A stretch of DNA of 64,000 nucleotides from Novosphingobium kunmingense (GTDB lineage Bacteria > Pseudomonadota > Alphaproteobacteria > Sphingomonadales > Sphingomonadaceae): positions 622,001 to 686,000 of the forward strand of contig NZ_PHUF01000004.1 in assembly GCF_002813245.1 (NCBI RefSeq), written 5' to 3'. Positions 1 through 14,389 of the stretch are shown here, in pieces. Numbering within the stretch: the stretch's first letter is position 1; every line of letters begins with the position of its first letter. Made by a program: the position numbers and the translations under genes. The notes below the pieces were generated by a model. It did not search any database. It was not told where the DNA came from and worked only from the letters and a program-made list of their open reading frames with translations.

Positions 1-210
1 GAACTCCAAGAAGGCGGCAAGCCCCGCCACGCCCATGACCCACGGGTTGGCCAGCACCTGCAAGGCCTTGAGGTGTTCGGGCAGCGGCAGGACGCCGAAA
101 TGCATGGCAAGACCAGTGGCCAGCACGCACAGGTAAAGCCGCCACCCGGCGAGCAGGCTGACGCTGCCGGCAAGGCCCAGAATTTCCACGATACCAAGGT
201 GTTCGATCAT
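1..210 (-). CDS. DUF4126 family membrane protein, 3' part missing
   Basis: The first 70 residues run off the left edge. The start is MIEHLGIVEILGLAG, followed by a hydrophobic stretch, then SGWRLY-like AGWRLYLCVLATGLAMHFG and LPEHLKALQVLANPWVMG. This succession (a W-R-L-Y segment, then 'LPEHL..LQVLANPWV') is what I know from DUF4126 proteins, small inner-membrane proteins of unknown role. The frame is open and encodes membrane-type sequence throughout. The gene is separated from the lipid operon by about 80 bp, so its promoter probably lies within 211-288. Confidence 0.7.
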   Translation of the reverse strand, partial: MIEHLGIVEILGLAGSVSLLAGWRLYLCVLATGLAMHFGVLPLPEHLKALQVLANPWVMGVAGLAAFLEF

Positions 211-288
211 GCGCCCGGTCCCCTTGCTTCGGGGCCGGTGATGCGCCCTTGCCGCCTTTCTGGCAAGCCGCCGCGCGAGGGTGCCGGT

Positions 289-876
289 TCAGCGGCGGTC
301 GAGCGCGGGGTCAAGCTCCTGCCCGGGGTCGAGCTGGATGCCGAAGCTGTTCAGCATCATCGATACCTGGGTGTATTGGCCGACCGTCATGACCAGGTCC
401 ATCTTCTGCCTGTCGCTGAGGAAGCCCAACGCCGCCCAGCTATCGTCCGACACGTGATGGTCGCCCGTCAGATCGTCGGCCGCCCGAAGCAGGGCGCGGT
501 CCTCGTTGCTCCATGACGGATCGTCAGGACCGGCCTTGATCGCCTCGATCTCGGTCTCGGTCAGCCCGGCGTCGAGGCCGATGCGGGTGTGCTGGGTGAA
601 CTCGTAGCCCGAGGCGCAATTATAACCGGTGCGCAGGATCACAAGTTCGCGGTCGCGTTCGGACAGGCTGTTGCGCCGCGACAGGATATATCCGCCCCAG
701 GCGAGGAACGCGGTCAGCGCCCTTGGCGCATGGACCAGCGTGCGAAAGATATTGAGCACCGCGCCGGAGGAGCGGGTGACATCGCGCCCGCCGGTCAGCG
801 TGGCCAGCGCCTCGCGCTGCTCGTCGTCGATCGCATCGAGATCGACCGGAGCAATGCGAGGCGCCGAGAGCCGCAT
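289..876 (-). CDS. Carboxymuconolactone decarboxylase (AhpD-like) family protein
   Basis: A 195-aa alpha-helical protein of the CMD/AhpD fold. The family signature is the helix with C87 and H96 (YNCASGYEFTQH), preceded by ERDRELVILRTG. AhpD enzymes use a CxxC pair, but here only one cysteine is present, so a peroxidase role like AhpD is less likely than a hydrolase or decarboxylase-type role. An in-frame ATG 69 bp upstream lies inside the thiolase gene; I chose the ATG at 876 because MRLSAPRIAPVDL looks like the real family N-terminus and it follows the thiolase stop by 4 bp. It is last in a MaoC-thiolase-CMD operon, which suggests acyl-CoA or aromatic catabolism; the substrate is unknown. 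Confidence 0.85.
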   Translation of the reverse strand: MRLSAPRIAPVDLDAIDDEQREALATLTGGRDVTRSSGAVLNIFRTLVHAPRALTAFLAWGGYILSRRNSLSERDRELVILRTGYNCASGYEFTQHTRIGLDAGLTETEIEAIKAGPDDPSWSNEDRALLRAADDLTGDHHVSDDSWAALGFLSDRQKMDLVMTVGQYTQVSMMLNSFGIQLDPGQELDPALDRR

Positions 877-880
877 GGGG

Positions 881-2065
881 TTAGAGGACCTCGAACAGGC
901 CGGCAGCACCCTGTCCGCCGCCGATGCACATGGTGACCACCACATACTTCGCGCCGCGCCGCTTGCCTTCGATCAAAGCGTGGCCGGTGCAGCGCGCGCC
1001 GGTCATGCCGAAGGGATGGCCGATCGAGATCGAGCCGCCGTTGACGTTGAGCAGTTCGTCGGGAATGCCCAGCTTGTCGCGGCAATAGAGCACCTGGACG
1101 GCAAAGGCTTCGTTCAGTTCCCACAAGCCGATGTCATCCATCTTCAGGTTGAAGCGTTCGAGCAGCTTGGGAATGGCGAAGACCGGACCGATGCCCATTT
1201 CGTCGGGTTCGGTGCCGGCCACGGCCATGCCGACATAGCGGCCGAGCGGATCGAGGCCGCGCTTCTCGGCGACCTTTGCTTCCATCAGCACGCAAGCCGA
1301 CGACCCGTCGGACAGCTGGCTGGCGTTGCCCGCGGTGATCGTATGGCCCTCGCCCATCACCGGCTTCAAACTGGCCAGCCCTTCGAGCGTGGTATCGGGA
1401 CGGTTGCAGTCATCGCGGTCGGCGGTGACATCCTTGAACGAGACTTCCTTGGTTTCCTTGTCGACGATCGCCATCGTCGCCTGACAGGACACGATTTCGT
1501 CGTCGAACTTGCCGGCGGCCTGGGCGGCGGCGGTGCGCTGCTGCGACTGCAGCGAGTATTCGTCCTGATACTCGCGGCTGATGCTGTAGCGCTTGGCCAC
1601 CACTTCGGCGGTGCCGATCATCGGCATGTAGATGTGCGGGTGCATTTCCAGCAGCTGGCGATCGGGCTCGACGAACATCTTGCCGCTGCCGACGACCTTC
1701 GAAATGCTTTCCACGCCGCCGCCGACGCAGATGTCCATGTTGTCGACCAGGATCTGCTTGGCCGCTGTGGCGATGGTCATCAGGCCAGACGAGCACTGGC
1801 GATCGATGGTCATCGCCGGGACGGTGACCGGCAGGCCGGCGCGAAGCGCGGCAAGGCGCGCAACGTTGCCGCCGGTCGATCCCTGCTGGGCCGCCGTCCC
1901 CATGATGACGTCGTCGATTTCGCCGCCTTCCAGGCCAGCGCGCTCGACCGCCGCCTTGATCGAGTAGGCGCCGAGCGTGGCACCCGTGGTGTTGTTGAAT
2001 GCGCCGCGCGCCGCCTTGGTCAGCGGGGTACGGGCGGTGGAAACGATGACTGCATCACGTGACAT
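881..2065 (-). CDS. Acetyl-CoA acetyltransferase (thiolase)
   Basis: A 394-aa thiolase with all catalytic motifs. The nucleophile is C91 in DRQCSSG, the general-base histidine is H350 in [10 protein letters not shown], and the second cysteine is C380 in CIGGGQGAA. It either condenses two acyl-CoA molecules or cleaves a 3-ketoacyl-CoA thiolytically in the cytoplasm. Length is normal for the family. It sits 51 bp downstream of a MaoC hydratase and 4 bp upstream of a CMD-family gene, so the three probably form one beta-oxidation-type operon. Whether it works in the degradative or biosynthetic direction cannot be read from the sequence. Confidence 0.95.
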   Translation of the reverse strand: MSRDAVIVSTARTPLTKAARGAFNNTTGATLGAYSIKAAVERAGLEGGEIDDVIMGTAAQQGSTGGNVARLAALRAGLPVTVPAMTIDRQCSSGLMTIATAAKQILVDNMDICVGGGVESISKVVGSGKMFVEPDRQLLEMHPHIYMPMIGTAEVVAKRYSISREYQDEYSLQSQQRTAAAQAAGKFDDEIVSCQATMAIVDKETKEVSFKDVTADRDDCNRPDTTLEGLASLKPVMGEGHTITAGNASQLSDGSSACVLMEAKVAEKRGLDPLGRYVGMAVAGTEPDEMGIGPVFAIPKLLERFNLKMDDIGLWELNEAFAVQVLYCRDKLGIPDELLNVNGGSISIGHPFGMTGARCTGHALIEGKRRGAKYVVVTMCIGGGQGAAGLFEVL

Positions 2066-2116
2066 GGGTAGTTCCTTGGGTTCTTGAGGTTCAACCGATC
2101 CCGGGGAGGAGGTCGA

Positions 2117-2566
2117 TCAAACGAAGAGCATCGTGATCCATTCGCAGATCAGCGCAGGCTTGTCCTCGCCCTCGATCTCGATGGTCACTTCGTTGGTCTG
2201 CTGCCACTGGCCGGGGCGCTTCTCGACCAGTTCGAGCAACTTGGTGTGGCTGCGCACGCGCTTGCCGGCGCGCACCGGGCTGATGAAGCGAGTCTTGTTG
2301 CCGCCATAGTTGACGCCCATCTTCACCCCGTCCATCCGCGCGCCCTCGGTCATCGCACCCAGCACCGGCAGCAGCGACAGGGTCAGGAAGCCGTGGGCGA
2401 TGGTCCCGCCGAACGGGGTCATCTTAGCCTTTTCCTCGTCGATGTGGATGAACTGGTGATCGCCGGTGGCGTCGGCGAACATGTTGATCCGTTCCTGGGT
2501 CACGTGGAACCAGTCCGATACGCCGATCACTTCACCGGTCTTTGCTTGCAGCTCTTGGGGGGTCAT
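2117..2566 (-). CDS. MaoC family (R)-specific enoyl-CoA hydratase/dehydratase
   Basis: A 149-aa single hot-dog-fold protein. The hydratase signature is ADATGDHQFIHID with the catalytic dyad D36/H41, followed by FGGTIAHGFLTLSL. It is expected to hydrate trans-2-enoyl-CoA to (R)-3-hydroxyacyl-CoA. It is the first gene of the MaoC-thiolase-CMD unit. The 117 bp upstream, before the acyltransferase stop, are the only room for a promoter; I see no clear -35/-10 there. Confidence 0.93.
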   Translation of the reverse strand: MTPQELQAKTGEVIGVSDWFHVTQERINMFADATGDHQFIHIDEEKAKMTPFGGTIAHGFLTLSLLPVLGAMTEGARMDGVKMGVNYGGNKTRFISPVRAGKRVRSHTKLLELVEKRPGQWQQTNEVTIEIEGEDKPALICEWITMLFV

Positions 2567-2683
2567 CGGGCCTCTCCTGTTTCTGTCGGAAAGGCGGTTT
2601 AATGGCGCAAGCCGGACGGCGGTGCAACACGCCCTAGCGTGCCGCTACGGCAAGGGGCGCACGGCGTGGATGGTCGGCGCGAA

Positions 2684-3784
2684 TCACTCCGCCGCGGCAT
2701 TGACGGCAGGGCTGGGCCAGCGCGGTTGGCGGGCGTTGAGCCAGCGCTGCGCCGGTCGCTCCAACTTGTGGAACAGCACGGCCGAGGTGGCGAGAACCAG
2801 CGCCAGATAGCCGGCCAGGCCAACCCACCCGAGGTGCATGGAATTGTCCACGAAAGCGATCTTGAAGACGATGAACAGCAGGTAATGGACGAGGTAGACC
2901 GAATAGCTGATCTCGCCGAGATAGCGCATAACCGGGTGACCCAGGGCCTGTTGAGCTAAGCCCTTGCCCAGCGCGAGAGCAAGCAGCCCGGCAAAGAGCA
3001 CGGCGGGAACGAAGGCAGTTTCGGCCGCAGCCGTGGCGCTGGCGCCGGCAAGCATTGCGGCGCAGGCCAGGCAGCAGACGAGGCTGGCGGCGGTCCTGTC
3101 GCGCCATCGCGACCAGACAAGGCACGCCAGGCAACCCATGGCGAACTCGGCCAGACAGCGCCACAGACCAAGGTGAGGGATGTCTCCGCCAAGGCTCGCC
3201 TGGTCGGTCAGGCGGAACAGGCCATAAAGCGCCGCGGCGATTGCGGCGGCGAAAGCCAGCAATGCCGTGGTCGGCACGCGCTGCCAGCGCACGACCATGA
3301 CAAGCGCCGGAAAGGCCAGATAGGCCGCCAATTCGGTGCTGATCGACCAAGCCGGATGGTTCCAGGTCAACACATCGGAGAAGCCCCAGTTCTGGAACAA
3401 CATGAGGTGCAGCGGCAGTTCGGCAAAAGGGTATCCGGACGCGTCGCGCCCGCTTGCCTCGAGCAGCAGCGCAAAACCCAGGAAAGCACCGAGGATCGCC
3501 GCATGAAGCGGCCAGACGCGGGCGAAACGGCGCCACAGAAATGTCCCGGACGCTGCCCAACCGCCCTGCGCGATCCTTTCGGCGTAATTGTGCCAGATGA
3601 CAAAGCCGGACAACATGAAGAACAGGTCGACCGCCAGGTATCCTTTGCCCAGCACCGCGATGACGCTCGCCGGTACGATCTCCTGCAACGACAGGCGCAC
3701 GTGGTAAAGCACCACGCCAAGAGCCGCGAGGCCCCGGATCCCGGTCAGGGCATCGATCTGTTTCGGAGCGACAGGGCCCGTCAC
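2684..3784 (-). CDS. Acyltransferase 3 family membrane protein (OafA/YrhL type)
   Basis: A 366-aa polytopic membrane O-acyltransferase. It opens with IDALTGIRGLAALGVVLYH, the family motif with the catalytic-type histidine, then GYLAVDLFFMLSGF and WRRFARVWPLH. The C-terminal part carries YLGEISYSVYLVHY. These are the standard blocks of acyltransferase-3 proteins that acetylate or acylate exported sugars. I chose the GTG at 3784 because it overlaps the stop of the upstream ligase/polymerase gene as GTGA, a coupling arrangement; the longer open frame upstream is only the antisense-free shadow of that gene. The context suggests modification of the exopolysaccharide made by this locus. Confidence 0.88.
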   Translation of the reverse strand: MTGPVAPKQIDALTGIRGLAALGVVLYHVRLSLQEIVPASVIAVLGKGYLAVDLFFMLSGFVIWHNYAERIAQGGWAASGTFLWRRFARVWPLHAAILGAFLGFALLLEASGRDASGYPFAELPLHLMLFQNWGFSDVLTWNHPAWSISTELAAYLAFPALVMVVRWQRVPTTALLAFAAAIAAALYGLFRLTDQASLGGDIPHLGLWRCLAEFAMGCLACLVWSRWRDRTAASLVCCLACAAMLAGASATAAAETAFVPAVLFAGLLALALGKGLAQQALGHPVMRYLGEISYSVYLVHYLLFIVFKIAFVDNSMHLGWVGLAGYLALVLATSAVLFHKLERPAQRWLNARQPRWPSPAVNAAAE

Positions 3785-5151
3785 GGCAGGCCCGCGCGCG
3801 ATAGCGACAGTTGCACCGGTTTGCGTCCCGCCCTGACGGGCGGTGCCTCGGTTCGTGACAGATAGCTCCACAGCCCGCATTGCAGTCCGATGACCATGAA
3901 CATGAACGGCTGGAAGGCGATGCCAACGAACAGCGCGCCGAAGAGGTAGATGATCTGCGCCTGCTGAAGGGCGTTGGCCAGAGGAGCTTGCCAGTCCTGG
4001 CCGGGGCCGCTGCGATTCTTCCAACGCGCGCGCAGGCGCTCCATCTGCCACAGGCCCAGCACCTGGAGCCAGAGCCATAGCATCAGGCCCGGCCAGCCCT
4101 GTTCGCCGAGCATCTCGAAGTAGGCCGAATGATAGGCGCGGGCCTTGTCGAAGGTCTCGCCGACTTCGACCGTTACGGTGTTGGAACCGGCACCGACCGC
4201 GCGGCGCGTCTCGACCCGTATCGAATTGCCGCGATAGGCGTCGAAGCCGCCGCCAAAGGGATGGTCCTGCACATATTGCAGCGTCCACTTCCACACTTCC
4301 ACACGGGTCGATGCCGACTGGTCCGATCGGTGGTCCTCGATCGTGCTCATCCGCTCGGTGTAGCTGCTCGGCAGGAATGGCAGCGCGACCACGACGGCCA
4401 GTGCCGCCGCACCGCTGAACAACGCCCGTCGCCTGACACTGCGCAGCGTCAGCAGCCCGAGCAGCACGATGCAAAGAAGGCCGGTCCGCGTCTGCGTGCC
4501 GATCGGAATGAGAAGGCTGGCCACGGTCAGCCCGATGCCGAACAGCACGGTCAGACGGCTGCGTTCGAAGATGGTCCCATGGCGGACAAGCCACCAGATC
4601 AGAGGAATCACCGCGATGGCGACAGTCGACAGGGTCGATCCTTCGACGATGCCGGAGTTGTCGTCGAAGAACAGCCGCAGCGTGCCATAGCCGCCGCCAC
4701 CGGCGAGCGTCTTGAGCCCGCCGTCGATGACCAGCGCCCCCAGCGTCAGGATCATGACAAGAGCCGTCGCCTCGATCCGCAGGCGGGTGCGCAGGGTGAG
4801 CGGCAGGAAAACCGCGAAGACCAGAGCTTTCCATACCCAGGCCCACTTCTCGAACGCCTGGGCCGGGAAATCCGCTGCGAGGGTCGTGATCCCGCAGTAG
4901 ACCAGCAGGACCAGGATCAGGCCCTGGCGCAGGGTGAAGCGGCTGTCGCGCTTGTCGTCGAGCAGCGCCCAGCCGGCAAAGGCCAAAACGAAGGCTATCA
5001 ACGAAACCGGCAAGGTCGAGAGAAGGCCCCAGGAGATCTTCTGCGGCGTGAGGATATCGATGTAGAGATAGGCCAGCACCCAGACGAACGGGCGGCGCAG
5101 CCCCATCGCGAAGAACAGCAGGATAAAAGCGGTGAGGGCAACATTAAGCAC
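3781..5151 (-). CDS. O-antigen ligase/polymerase-like protein, exosortase A (XrtA)-associated type
   Basis: A 456-aa protein with about ten hydrophobic segments. The N-terminal part (RRPFVWVLAYLYIDILTPQKISWG) resembles the DUF5935 region, and the central/C-terminal part (STRVEVWKWTLQYVQDHPFGGG) is the Wzy_C / O-antigen-ligase loop, as in the 'putative O-glycosylation ligase, exosortase A-associated' family. It would act in the inner membrane on lipid-linked glycans. It is preceded by a possible 47-aa reading frame with a TAATG junction and followed by an acyltransferase with a GTGA overlap. The XrtA association is supported by the divergent glycosyltransferase next to it. No exosortase gene is in this window. 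Confidence 0.82.
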   Translation of the reverse strand: MLNVALTAFILLFFAMGLRRPFVWVLAYLYIDILTPQKISWGLLSTLPVSLIAFVLAFAGWALLDDKRDSRFTLRQGLILVLLVYCGITTLAADFPAQAFEKWAWVWKALVFAVFLPLTLRTRLRIEATALVMILTLGALVIDGGLKTLAGGGGYGTLRLFFDDNSGIVEGSTLSTVAIAVIPLIWWLVRHGTIFERSRLTVLFGIGLTVASLLIPIGTQTRTGLLCIVLLGLLTLRSVRRRALFSGAAALAVVVALPFLPSSYTERMSTIEDHRSDQSASTRVEVWKWTLQYVQDHPFGGGFDAYRGNSIRVETRRAVGAGSNTVTVEVGETFDKARAYHSAYFEMLGEQGWPGLMLWLWLQVLGLWQMERLRARWKNRSGPGQDWQAPLANALQQAQIIYLFGALFVGIAFQPFMFMVIGLQCGLWSYLSRTEAPPVRAGRKPVQLSLSRAGLP

Positions 5152-5287
5152 GTGGCTTGCCCCGTCCTGCGCGATTCCCGGTGCGGGTGCCTCCCGCTTC
5201 GTGATCCAGGTCGGCGCGACCGACCAGCCGCCACAGGGCCACTAGCAGGGCGGCATGCGCCACCGACAAGGCGAGGATATCGACCAC
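5144..5287 (-). CDS. Possible 47-aa membrane protein, unknown function
   Basis: A short frame from GTG at 5287 (VVDILALSVAHAALLVALWRLVG...) with one hydrophobic segment followed by a basic, charged tail. Its stop overlaps the start of the ligase/polymerase gene as TAATG, which would allow coupled translation. I do not recognise the family. Its position right after the divergent promoter region makes it plausible, but its length and the high GC of the region mean it could be chance. Confidence 0.35.
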   Translation of the reverse strand: MVDILALSVAHAALLVALWRLVGRADLDHEAGGTRTGNRAGRGKPRA

Positions 5288-5351
5288 GCTCCCGCGCCTA
5301 GCAGGCCGCGGTTGACGCCGCGTTAAGCTTGTCCGCTTAGGAAACCAGCCC

Positions 5352-6581
5352 ATGACCCGGGTCCTCCACGTACTTGACCATTCGCTGCCGCTGCACAGCG
5401 GCTACACCTTTCGCACCCGTGCGATCCTGACCGCGCAGGTCGCCATGGGGTTCGAGGTGCGGGGCATCACCGGCCTGCGCCACACCGCCGCCGGTCCCGA
5501 TTGCGAGACGATCGACGGACTGACCTTTCATCGCACTTGCGCCATTGCCGGGGGTCCTCCCGTGCTGCGCGAATGGCGCGAGATCCGCGCGCTTGCCGAT
5601 GCCATCGTCGCGCTGGCGGCGGAATGGCGGCCCGACCTGCTTCACGCCCATTCGCCCGCGCTGTGCGGCATGGCGGCAGTGCTGGCCGGCAAGCGCCTCG
5701 GCGTGCCGGTGGTCTACGAAATCCGCGCATTCTGGGAAGACGCCGCCGTGTCGAACGGCACGGGCCGCGAGGGCAGCCTCAAGTACCGGCTGACCCGCGC
5801 GCTCGAGAACCGGGTGGTCTCGCAGGCCAATGCGGTGGTGACGATATGCGGCGGGCTCCGCGACGATCTGATTGCGCGCGGCGCGAACCCGGCGCGAATC
5901 GAAATCAGCCCCAATGGGGTCGATCTGGCGCTGTTCGGAACGGCTGCCTTGCCCAACCCGGATCTGCGCCGCGACCTTGCCCTGGGCGACGGACCCGTGA
6001 TCGGCTTTATCGGCAGTTTCTACGACTACGAAGGGCTGGACGATCTGATCGCCGCCATGCCGGCGCTGGCCGCTGCCGTGCCGGGCGTGCGCCTGTTGCT
6101 GGTCGGCGGCGGTCCGATGGCGGATAAGCTCAAGGCGCAGGCCGAGGCGAGCCCGGCCAGCGAGGCGATCCGCTTCGTCGGCCGCGTCCCTCACGACGAG
6201 GTCGAACGCTACTACGCGCTGGCCGACGTCATGGCCTATCCGCGCAAGAAGAGCCGGCTGACCGATCTGGTCACGCCGCTCAAACCGCTCGAAGCGATGG
6301 CTCAGGGCAAGCTGGTCGCCGCCTCGGACGTCGGCGGGCACCGCGAACTGATCGACGACGAGGTAACTGGCACGCTGTTTGCGCCCGACGATCCCGCCGC
6401 CTGCGCCGGGGCCCTCGCCATTCTCCTCTCCGACCCGACCAGCTGGGACGCGCGCCGCACCGCCGGCCGTGCCCGCGTCGCAAGCGCCCACGACTGGGCC
6501 CGCAACGTCCATCGTTATCAGGATGTTTACCAAAAGGCCCTAGGCAGACCCTTGGACAGCCGGATCCGTGCCGCCGCCTGA
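5352..6581 (+). CDS. Glycosyltransferase, PEP-CTERM/XrtA-system family (TIGR04063-like), GT4
   Basis: A 409-aa cytoplasmic GT-B enzyme. The N-terminus RVLHVLDHSLPLHSGYTFRTR is the block I associate with the glycosyltransferases of exosortase-A exopolysaccharide clusters. Further features are SPNGVD near residue 195, VGGGPM, and the acceptor/nucleotide-binding region PLKPLEAMAQGKLVAASDVGGHRELI of GT4. It transfers a sugar from a nucleotide donor to a growing lipid-linked glycan. It is divergent from the ligase/acyltransferase genes across about 65 bp. Apart from the neighbouring ligase no other XrtA component is visible here. Confidence 0.87.
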   Translation: MTRVLHVLDHSLPLHSGYTFRTRAILTAQVAMGFEVRGITGLRHTAAGPDCETIDGLTFHRTCAIAGGPPVLREWREIRALADAIVALAAEWRPDLLHAHSPALCGMAAVLAGKRLGVPVVYEIRAFWEDAAVSNGTGREGSLKYRLTRALENRVVSQANAVVTICGGLRDDLIARGANPARIEISPNGVDLALFGTAALPNPDLRRDLALGDGPVIGFIGSFYDYEGLDDLIAAMPALAAAVPGVRLLLVGGGPMADKLKAQAEASPASEAIRFVGRVPHDEVERYYALADVMAYPRKKSRLTDLVTPLKPLEAMAQGKLVAASDVGGHRELIDDEVTGTLFAPDDPAACAGALAILLSDPTSWDARRTAGRARVASAHDWARNVHRYQDVYQKALGRPLDSRIRAAA

Positions 6582-6623
6582 CGGCCCCGGCCAAGCAATA
6601 CGACAGGACGAGGTTTGACGATC

Positions 6624-8018
6624 GTGGCGAACCAGCAAGATCAGCATCGGGCAAAGGCCCCGCCGCCGATAACGGCCAACCCGCTGTTCCCGGCCATCGT
6701 TGCGCTGTGGTTTGCCGCGCTGTTCGGGCTGAGCAGCCTGGTCGTGCGCGTGTCCGTGATCGAAAGCCTGGTGCGGCTGAGCAAGCTCGACCTCGTCCTT
6801 CACGCCGCCGCGCCTCCGCTGGGCCTGACCGCCCGCATCCTGGTCGCCCTGGCTCTGGCTGCGCTGGGTGCGCTGGTCGGCGCGGCGATCGCACGCCGGA
6901 TGGCCCGCGGCACCGCATCGCGCCGCGAAAGCCGCCGAAGCGCAAACGGGGCCGACGAGGACGAGCCCTTCGTTCCCGATGCGGCATTTCTTTCCGATCC
7001 GGGCGCGCCAGGCACGCCGGCGCGGCGCCCGATCCTGGCCAGCGAGGAACTGGCCGGAGCCTCTCCGCTCAATGCCGCCCAGGGCACCACGACGCCGCCT
7101 CCGCTCCTTCGGCGCGATGACGTGCCGACCGATCTCAACGCTTTTACCGACGCGCCGGAACCCGAACCCGTGGACCTGCCGATTGTCCTGACGGTGTCGG
7201 CACCCAGCGCCGATGACAACGCCCGCGCCGGCCGCCAGGTCTTCGGACGCGCGCCGGTCGAGCCGCAGGAACTTGCCGAGCGGCAGATCTTCCAGCCCTC
7301 GATTGACGACGATATGGGCGGCCAGCAACCCGAACCCGCGCCGCCGCTTGCCGATCTCGACATGGTCGATCTCGCGCTGCGGCTGCAGCAGGCAATGGCG
7401 CGCCGCCGCGCCGCGTGGGGCGGGCCGGAACCAGAGCCGACAGACCACGCACCTGCAACCCTGGCGGCGGGCAAAAGCCCCGCACCGGCAACTCCTCCTG
7501 CCGACATGGCCACCGAGTTGCCGTCCATGCTGCGCGAGATCAACCGCGACGACCATGACGCAGACAACGACGAGCGCAGCGTCGTGCTCGGCACTCTGCC
7601 CCATCGTCCGGTCCTGGTCCCGGCCATCGAACCGGTCTCGCCCTTTGTTCCGCCGTCCAATGACGCTGTCGAGGCGGCCCAGGACGAGGAGGACGAGGCG
7701 AGCGCAATCACTGGACAGGGTTACGCCTCGCTGCTCGAAGTTGGGTCCGTACCCACCCGTCCGACCTTCGCACGGGCGGAGGAAGCCGCTGCCGAAGACG
7801 TTCCTGTCGAACCGGTGATCATATTCCCTGGCCAGGCTGCGCGTCCGGGATTTGGCGCTCCGAGACTGAAAGCCGCTAGCGCCGTCGACACGGTCACGCC
7901 CCCGGCGCAGAGTCCAAATTCGCACGGCGCCCGTCCGTCGACGCTCGATGCCGAGGAAACGGACCGCTCGCTTCGCGCGGCTCTGGCCAATCTCCAGAGG
8001 ATCGGCGGCGCGGGCTAG
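6624..8018 (+). CDS. Hypothetical membrane protein with long acidic/proline-rich tail
   Basis: About 464 aa. Two hydrophobic segments lie near residues 20-45 and 65-95 (FPAIVALWFAALFGLSSLVVR and ARILVALALAALGALVGAAIARR). They are followed by some 350 residues of low-complexity sequence rich in P, E, D and A, and a conserved-looking end, SLRAALANLQRIGGAG. I know this layout from uncharacterised sphingomonad proteins; no function is assigned. I prefer GTG at 6624 over TTG at 6615 because the purine-rich GACGAGG sits at a better distance. A strong hairpin follows the stop. Confidence 0.6.
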   Translation: MANQQDQHRAKAPPPITANPLFPAIVALWFAALFGLSSLVVRVSVIESLVRLSKLDLVLHAAAPPLGLTARILVALALAALGALVGAAIARRMARGTASRRESRRSANGADEDEPFVPDAAFLSDPGAPGTPARRPILASEELAGASPLNAAQGTTTPPPLLRRDDVPTDLNAFTDAPEPEPVDLPIVLTVSAPSADDNARAGRQVFGRAPVEPQELAERQIFQPSIDDDMGGQQPEPAPPLADLDMVDLALRLQQAMARRRAAWGGPEPEPTDHAPATLAAGKSPAPATPPADMATELPSMLREINRDDHDADNDERSVVLGTLPHRPVLVPAIEPVSPFVPPSNDAVEAAQDEEDEASAITGQGYASLLEVGSVPTRPTFARAEEAAAEDVPVEPVIIFPGQAARPGFGAPRLKAASAVDTVTPPAQSPNSHGARPSTLDAEETDRSLRAALANLQRIGGAG

Positions 8019-8047
8019 GCCCGACCTTCCCCTGCAACGCTATTCAT

Positions 8048-8083
8048 AGCCCGGCCGGCCCGTCGGTGGCCGGGCCGGGCTTT
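8048..8083 (+). terminator. Candidate intrinsic terminator
   Basis: A GC-rich inverted repeat with 13-14 bp arms (AGCCCGGCCGGCC and its near complement, one bulged G) around a short loop, followed by TTTATT. It lies 30 bp after the stop of the membrane protein gene and before gltB, so it would separate the two transcripts. Confidence 0.75.
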
Positions 8084-8250
8084 ATTCGCAGTTGCAAAAA
8101 CAGCTTCGTGTCGTCATGGGAGCAATTGGCGCAATATTTGCTGCTTAATGCAGCGAGGGTCTTTGCGCTTAATTGCCGGATTTGTCCCGATTTGCGTGCT
8201 TCACGCCGCGAATCGCGTTGTCCGGTGGCAGAAAGGAATGGACACGTTCG

Positions 8251-12891
<4,641 letters not shown>

Positions 12892-12902
12892 GGGTTCGCA
12901 CA

Positions 12903-14339
12903 ATGGGTAAGGAAACCGGCTTTCTCGAGCTCGACCGCCAGGATCGGACCTATGCCGATCCGAAGGAGCGGGTGAAGCACTACAAGGAATTCGTCGTTCC
13001 GCACGCCGAACCGGCGCTGCGCGCGCAGGCTTCGCGATGCATGAACTGCGGCATTCCGTATTGCCACAACGGCTGCCCGGTGAACAACATCATCCCCGAC
13101 TGGAACCATCTGGTCTACGAAGGGGACTGGCAGGCCGCGCTCGAAACGCTGCATTCGACCAACAATTTTCCCGAGTTTACGGGGCGCATCTGCCCCGCCC
13201 CGTGCGAGGCAAGCTGCACGCTCAACCTGATCGACCAGCCGGTCACGATCAAGTCGATCGAATGCGCGATCATCGACAAGGGCTGGGAGAACGGCTGGGT
13301 CGTGCCCGAGGTGCCCGAACAGCGCACCGGCAAGACCGTAGCCGTCGTCGGCTCGGGTCCCGCCGGTATGGCCGCCGCCCAGCAACTGGCGCGCGCCGGC
13401 CATTCGGTGACGGTGTTCGAGAAGAACGACCGCATCGGCGGTCTGCTGCGTTACGGCATTCCCGACTTCAAGCTTGAGAAGCACCTCATCAACCGTCGCC
13501 TGGTGCAGATGGAGGCCGAGGGCGTGACCTTCCGCACCAGCACCGAGGTCGGCGTCGATATCTCGATGAAGAGCCTGAAGGAGAACTTCGACGCTATCGT
13601 CCTCGCCGGCGGCGCCGAACAGCCGCGCGGGCTCGAGATCCCCGGCGCTGAACTGCCGGGCGTGCGGCTCGCCATGGAATTCCTCACCCAGCAGAACAAG
13701 CGCAACGCGGGCGATGACGAGGTGCGCGCCGCGCCGCGCGGATCGCTGACGGCGACCGGCAAGCACGTCGTCGTCATCGGCGGCGGCGATACGGGAAGCG
13801 ACTGCGTCGGCACGTCGAACCGCCAGGGTGCAGCCTCGGTCACCCAGATCGAAATCATGCCCAAGCCCCCCGAAAAGGAGGATAAGGCACTGACCTGGCC
13901 CGACTGGCCGATGAAGCTGCGCACCTCGTCCAGCCACGAGGAAGGGGTGGAGCGCGACTGGGCGATCCTGACCAAGCGCGTCGCCGGCAAGGACGGGCAG
14001 GTCACCGGCCTCGACTGCGTGCGCGTCGAATGGGTCGAAGGCAAGATGCAGGAAATGCCCGGCAGCGAGTTCACGATCCCCGCCGACCTGATCTTCCTCG
14101 CCATGGGTTTCACCGGGCCGCGCAAGGCCGGCCTGCTCGACCAGGCCGGGGTCGATCTCGACCCGCGCGGCAATGTCGCGGCCAATGTGATCGACTATCG
14201 CACCAGCGATCCTCAGGTCTTCGCCTGCGGCGACATGCGCCGCGGGCAGAGCCTGGTCGTCTGGGCGATCCGCGAAGGCCGCCAGGCCGCCCGCTCGGTC
14301 GACGAAGTCCTGATGGGGGTCAGCGAACTGCCGCGCTAG
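12903..14339 (+). CDS. gltD: Glutamate synthase small subunit
   Basis: A 478-aa FAD/NAD(P)H-binding subunit that feeds electrons to GltB. The N-terminal [4Fe-4S] cysteines are C46, C49, C54 and C58 ([15 protein letters not shown]), with a second cluster region at [12 protein letters not shown]. The FAD-binding Rossmann motif is [19 protein letters not shown], and the NADPH-binding motif is [16 protein letters not shown]. The open frame extends upstream into gltB, but the ATG at 12903, 11 bp after the gltB stop, matches the family N-terminus ([10 protein letters not shown]). Confidence 0.97.
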   Translation: MGKETGFLELDRQDRTYADPKERVKHYKEFVVPHAEPALRAQASRCMNCGIPYCHNGCPVNNIIPDWNHLVYEGDWQAALETLHSTNNFPEFTGRICPAPCEASCTLNLIDQPVTIKSIECAIIDKGWENGWVVPEVPEQRTGKTVAVVGSGPAGMAAAQQLARAGHSVTVFEKNDRIGGLLRYGIPDFKLEKHLINRRLVQMEAEGVTFRTSTEVGVDISMKSLKENFDAIVLAGGAEQPRGLEIPGAELPGVRLAMEFLTQQNKRNAGDDEVRAAPRGSLTATGKHVVVIGGGDTGSDCVGTSNRQGAASVTQIEIMPKPPEKEDKALTWPDWPMKLRTSSSHEEGVERDWAILTKRVAGKDGQVTGLDCVRVEWVEGKMQEMPGSEFTIPADLIFLAMGFTGPRKAGLLDQAGVDLDPRGNVAANVIDYRTSDPQVFACGDMRRGQSLVVWAIREGRQAARSVDEVLMGVSELPR

Positions 14340-14389
14340 GCCGGCGGTTCGCCCTTCCCAACCGCGCCGCGTCCGCCTAACCGGCGGGC

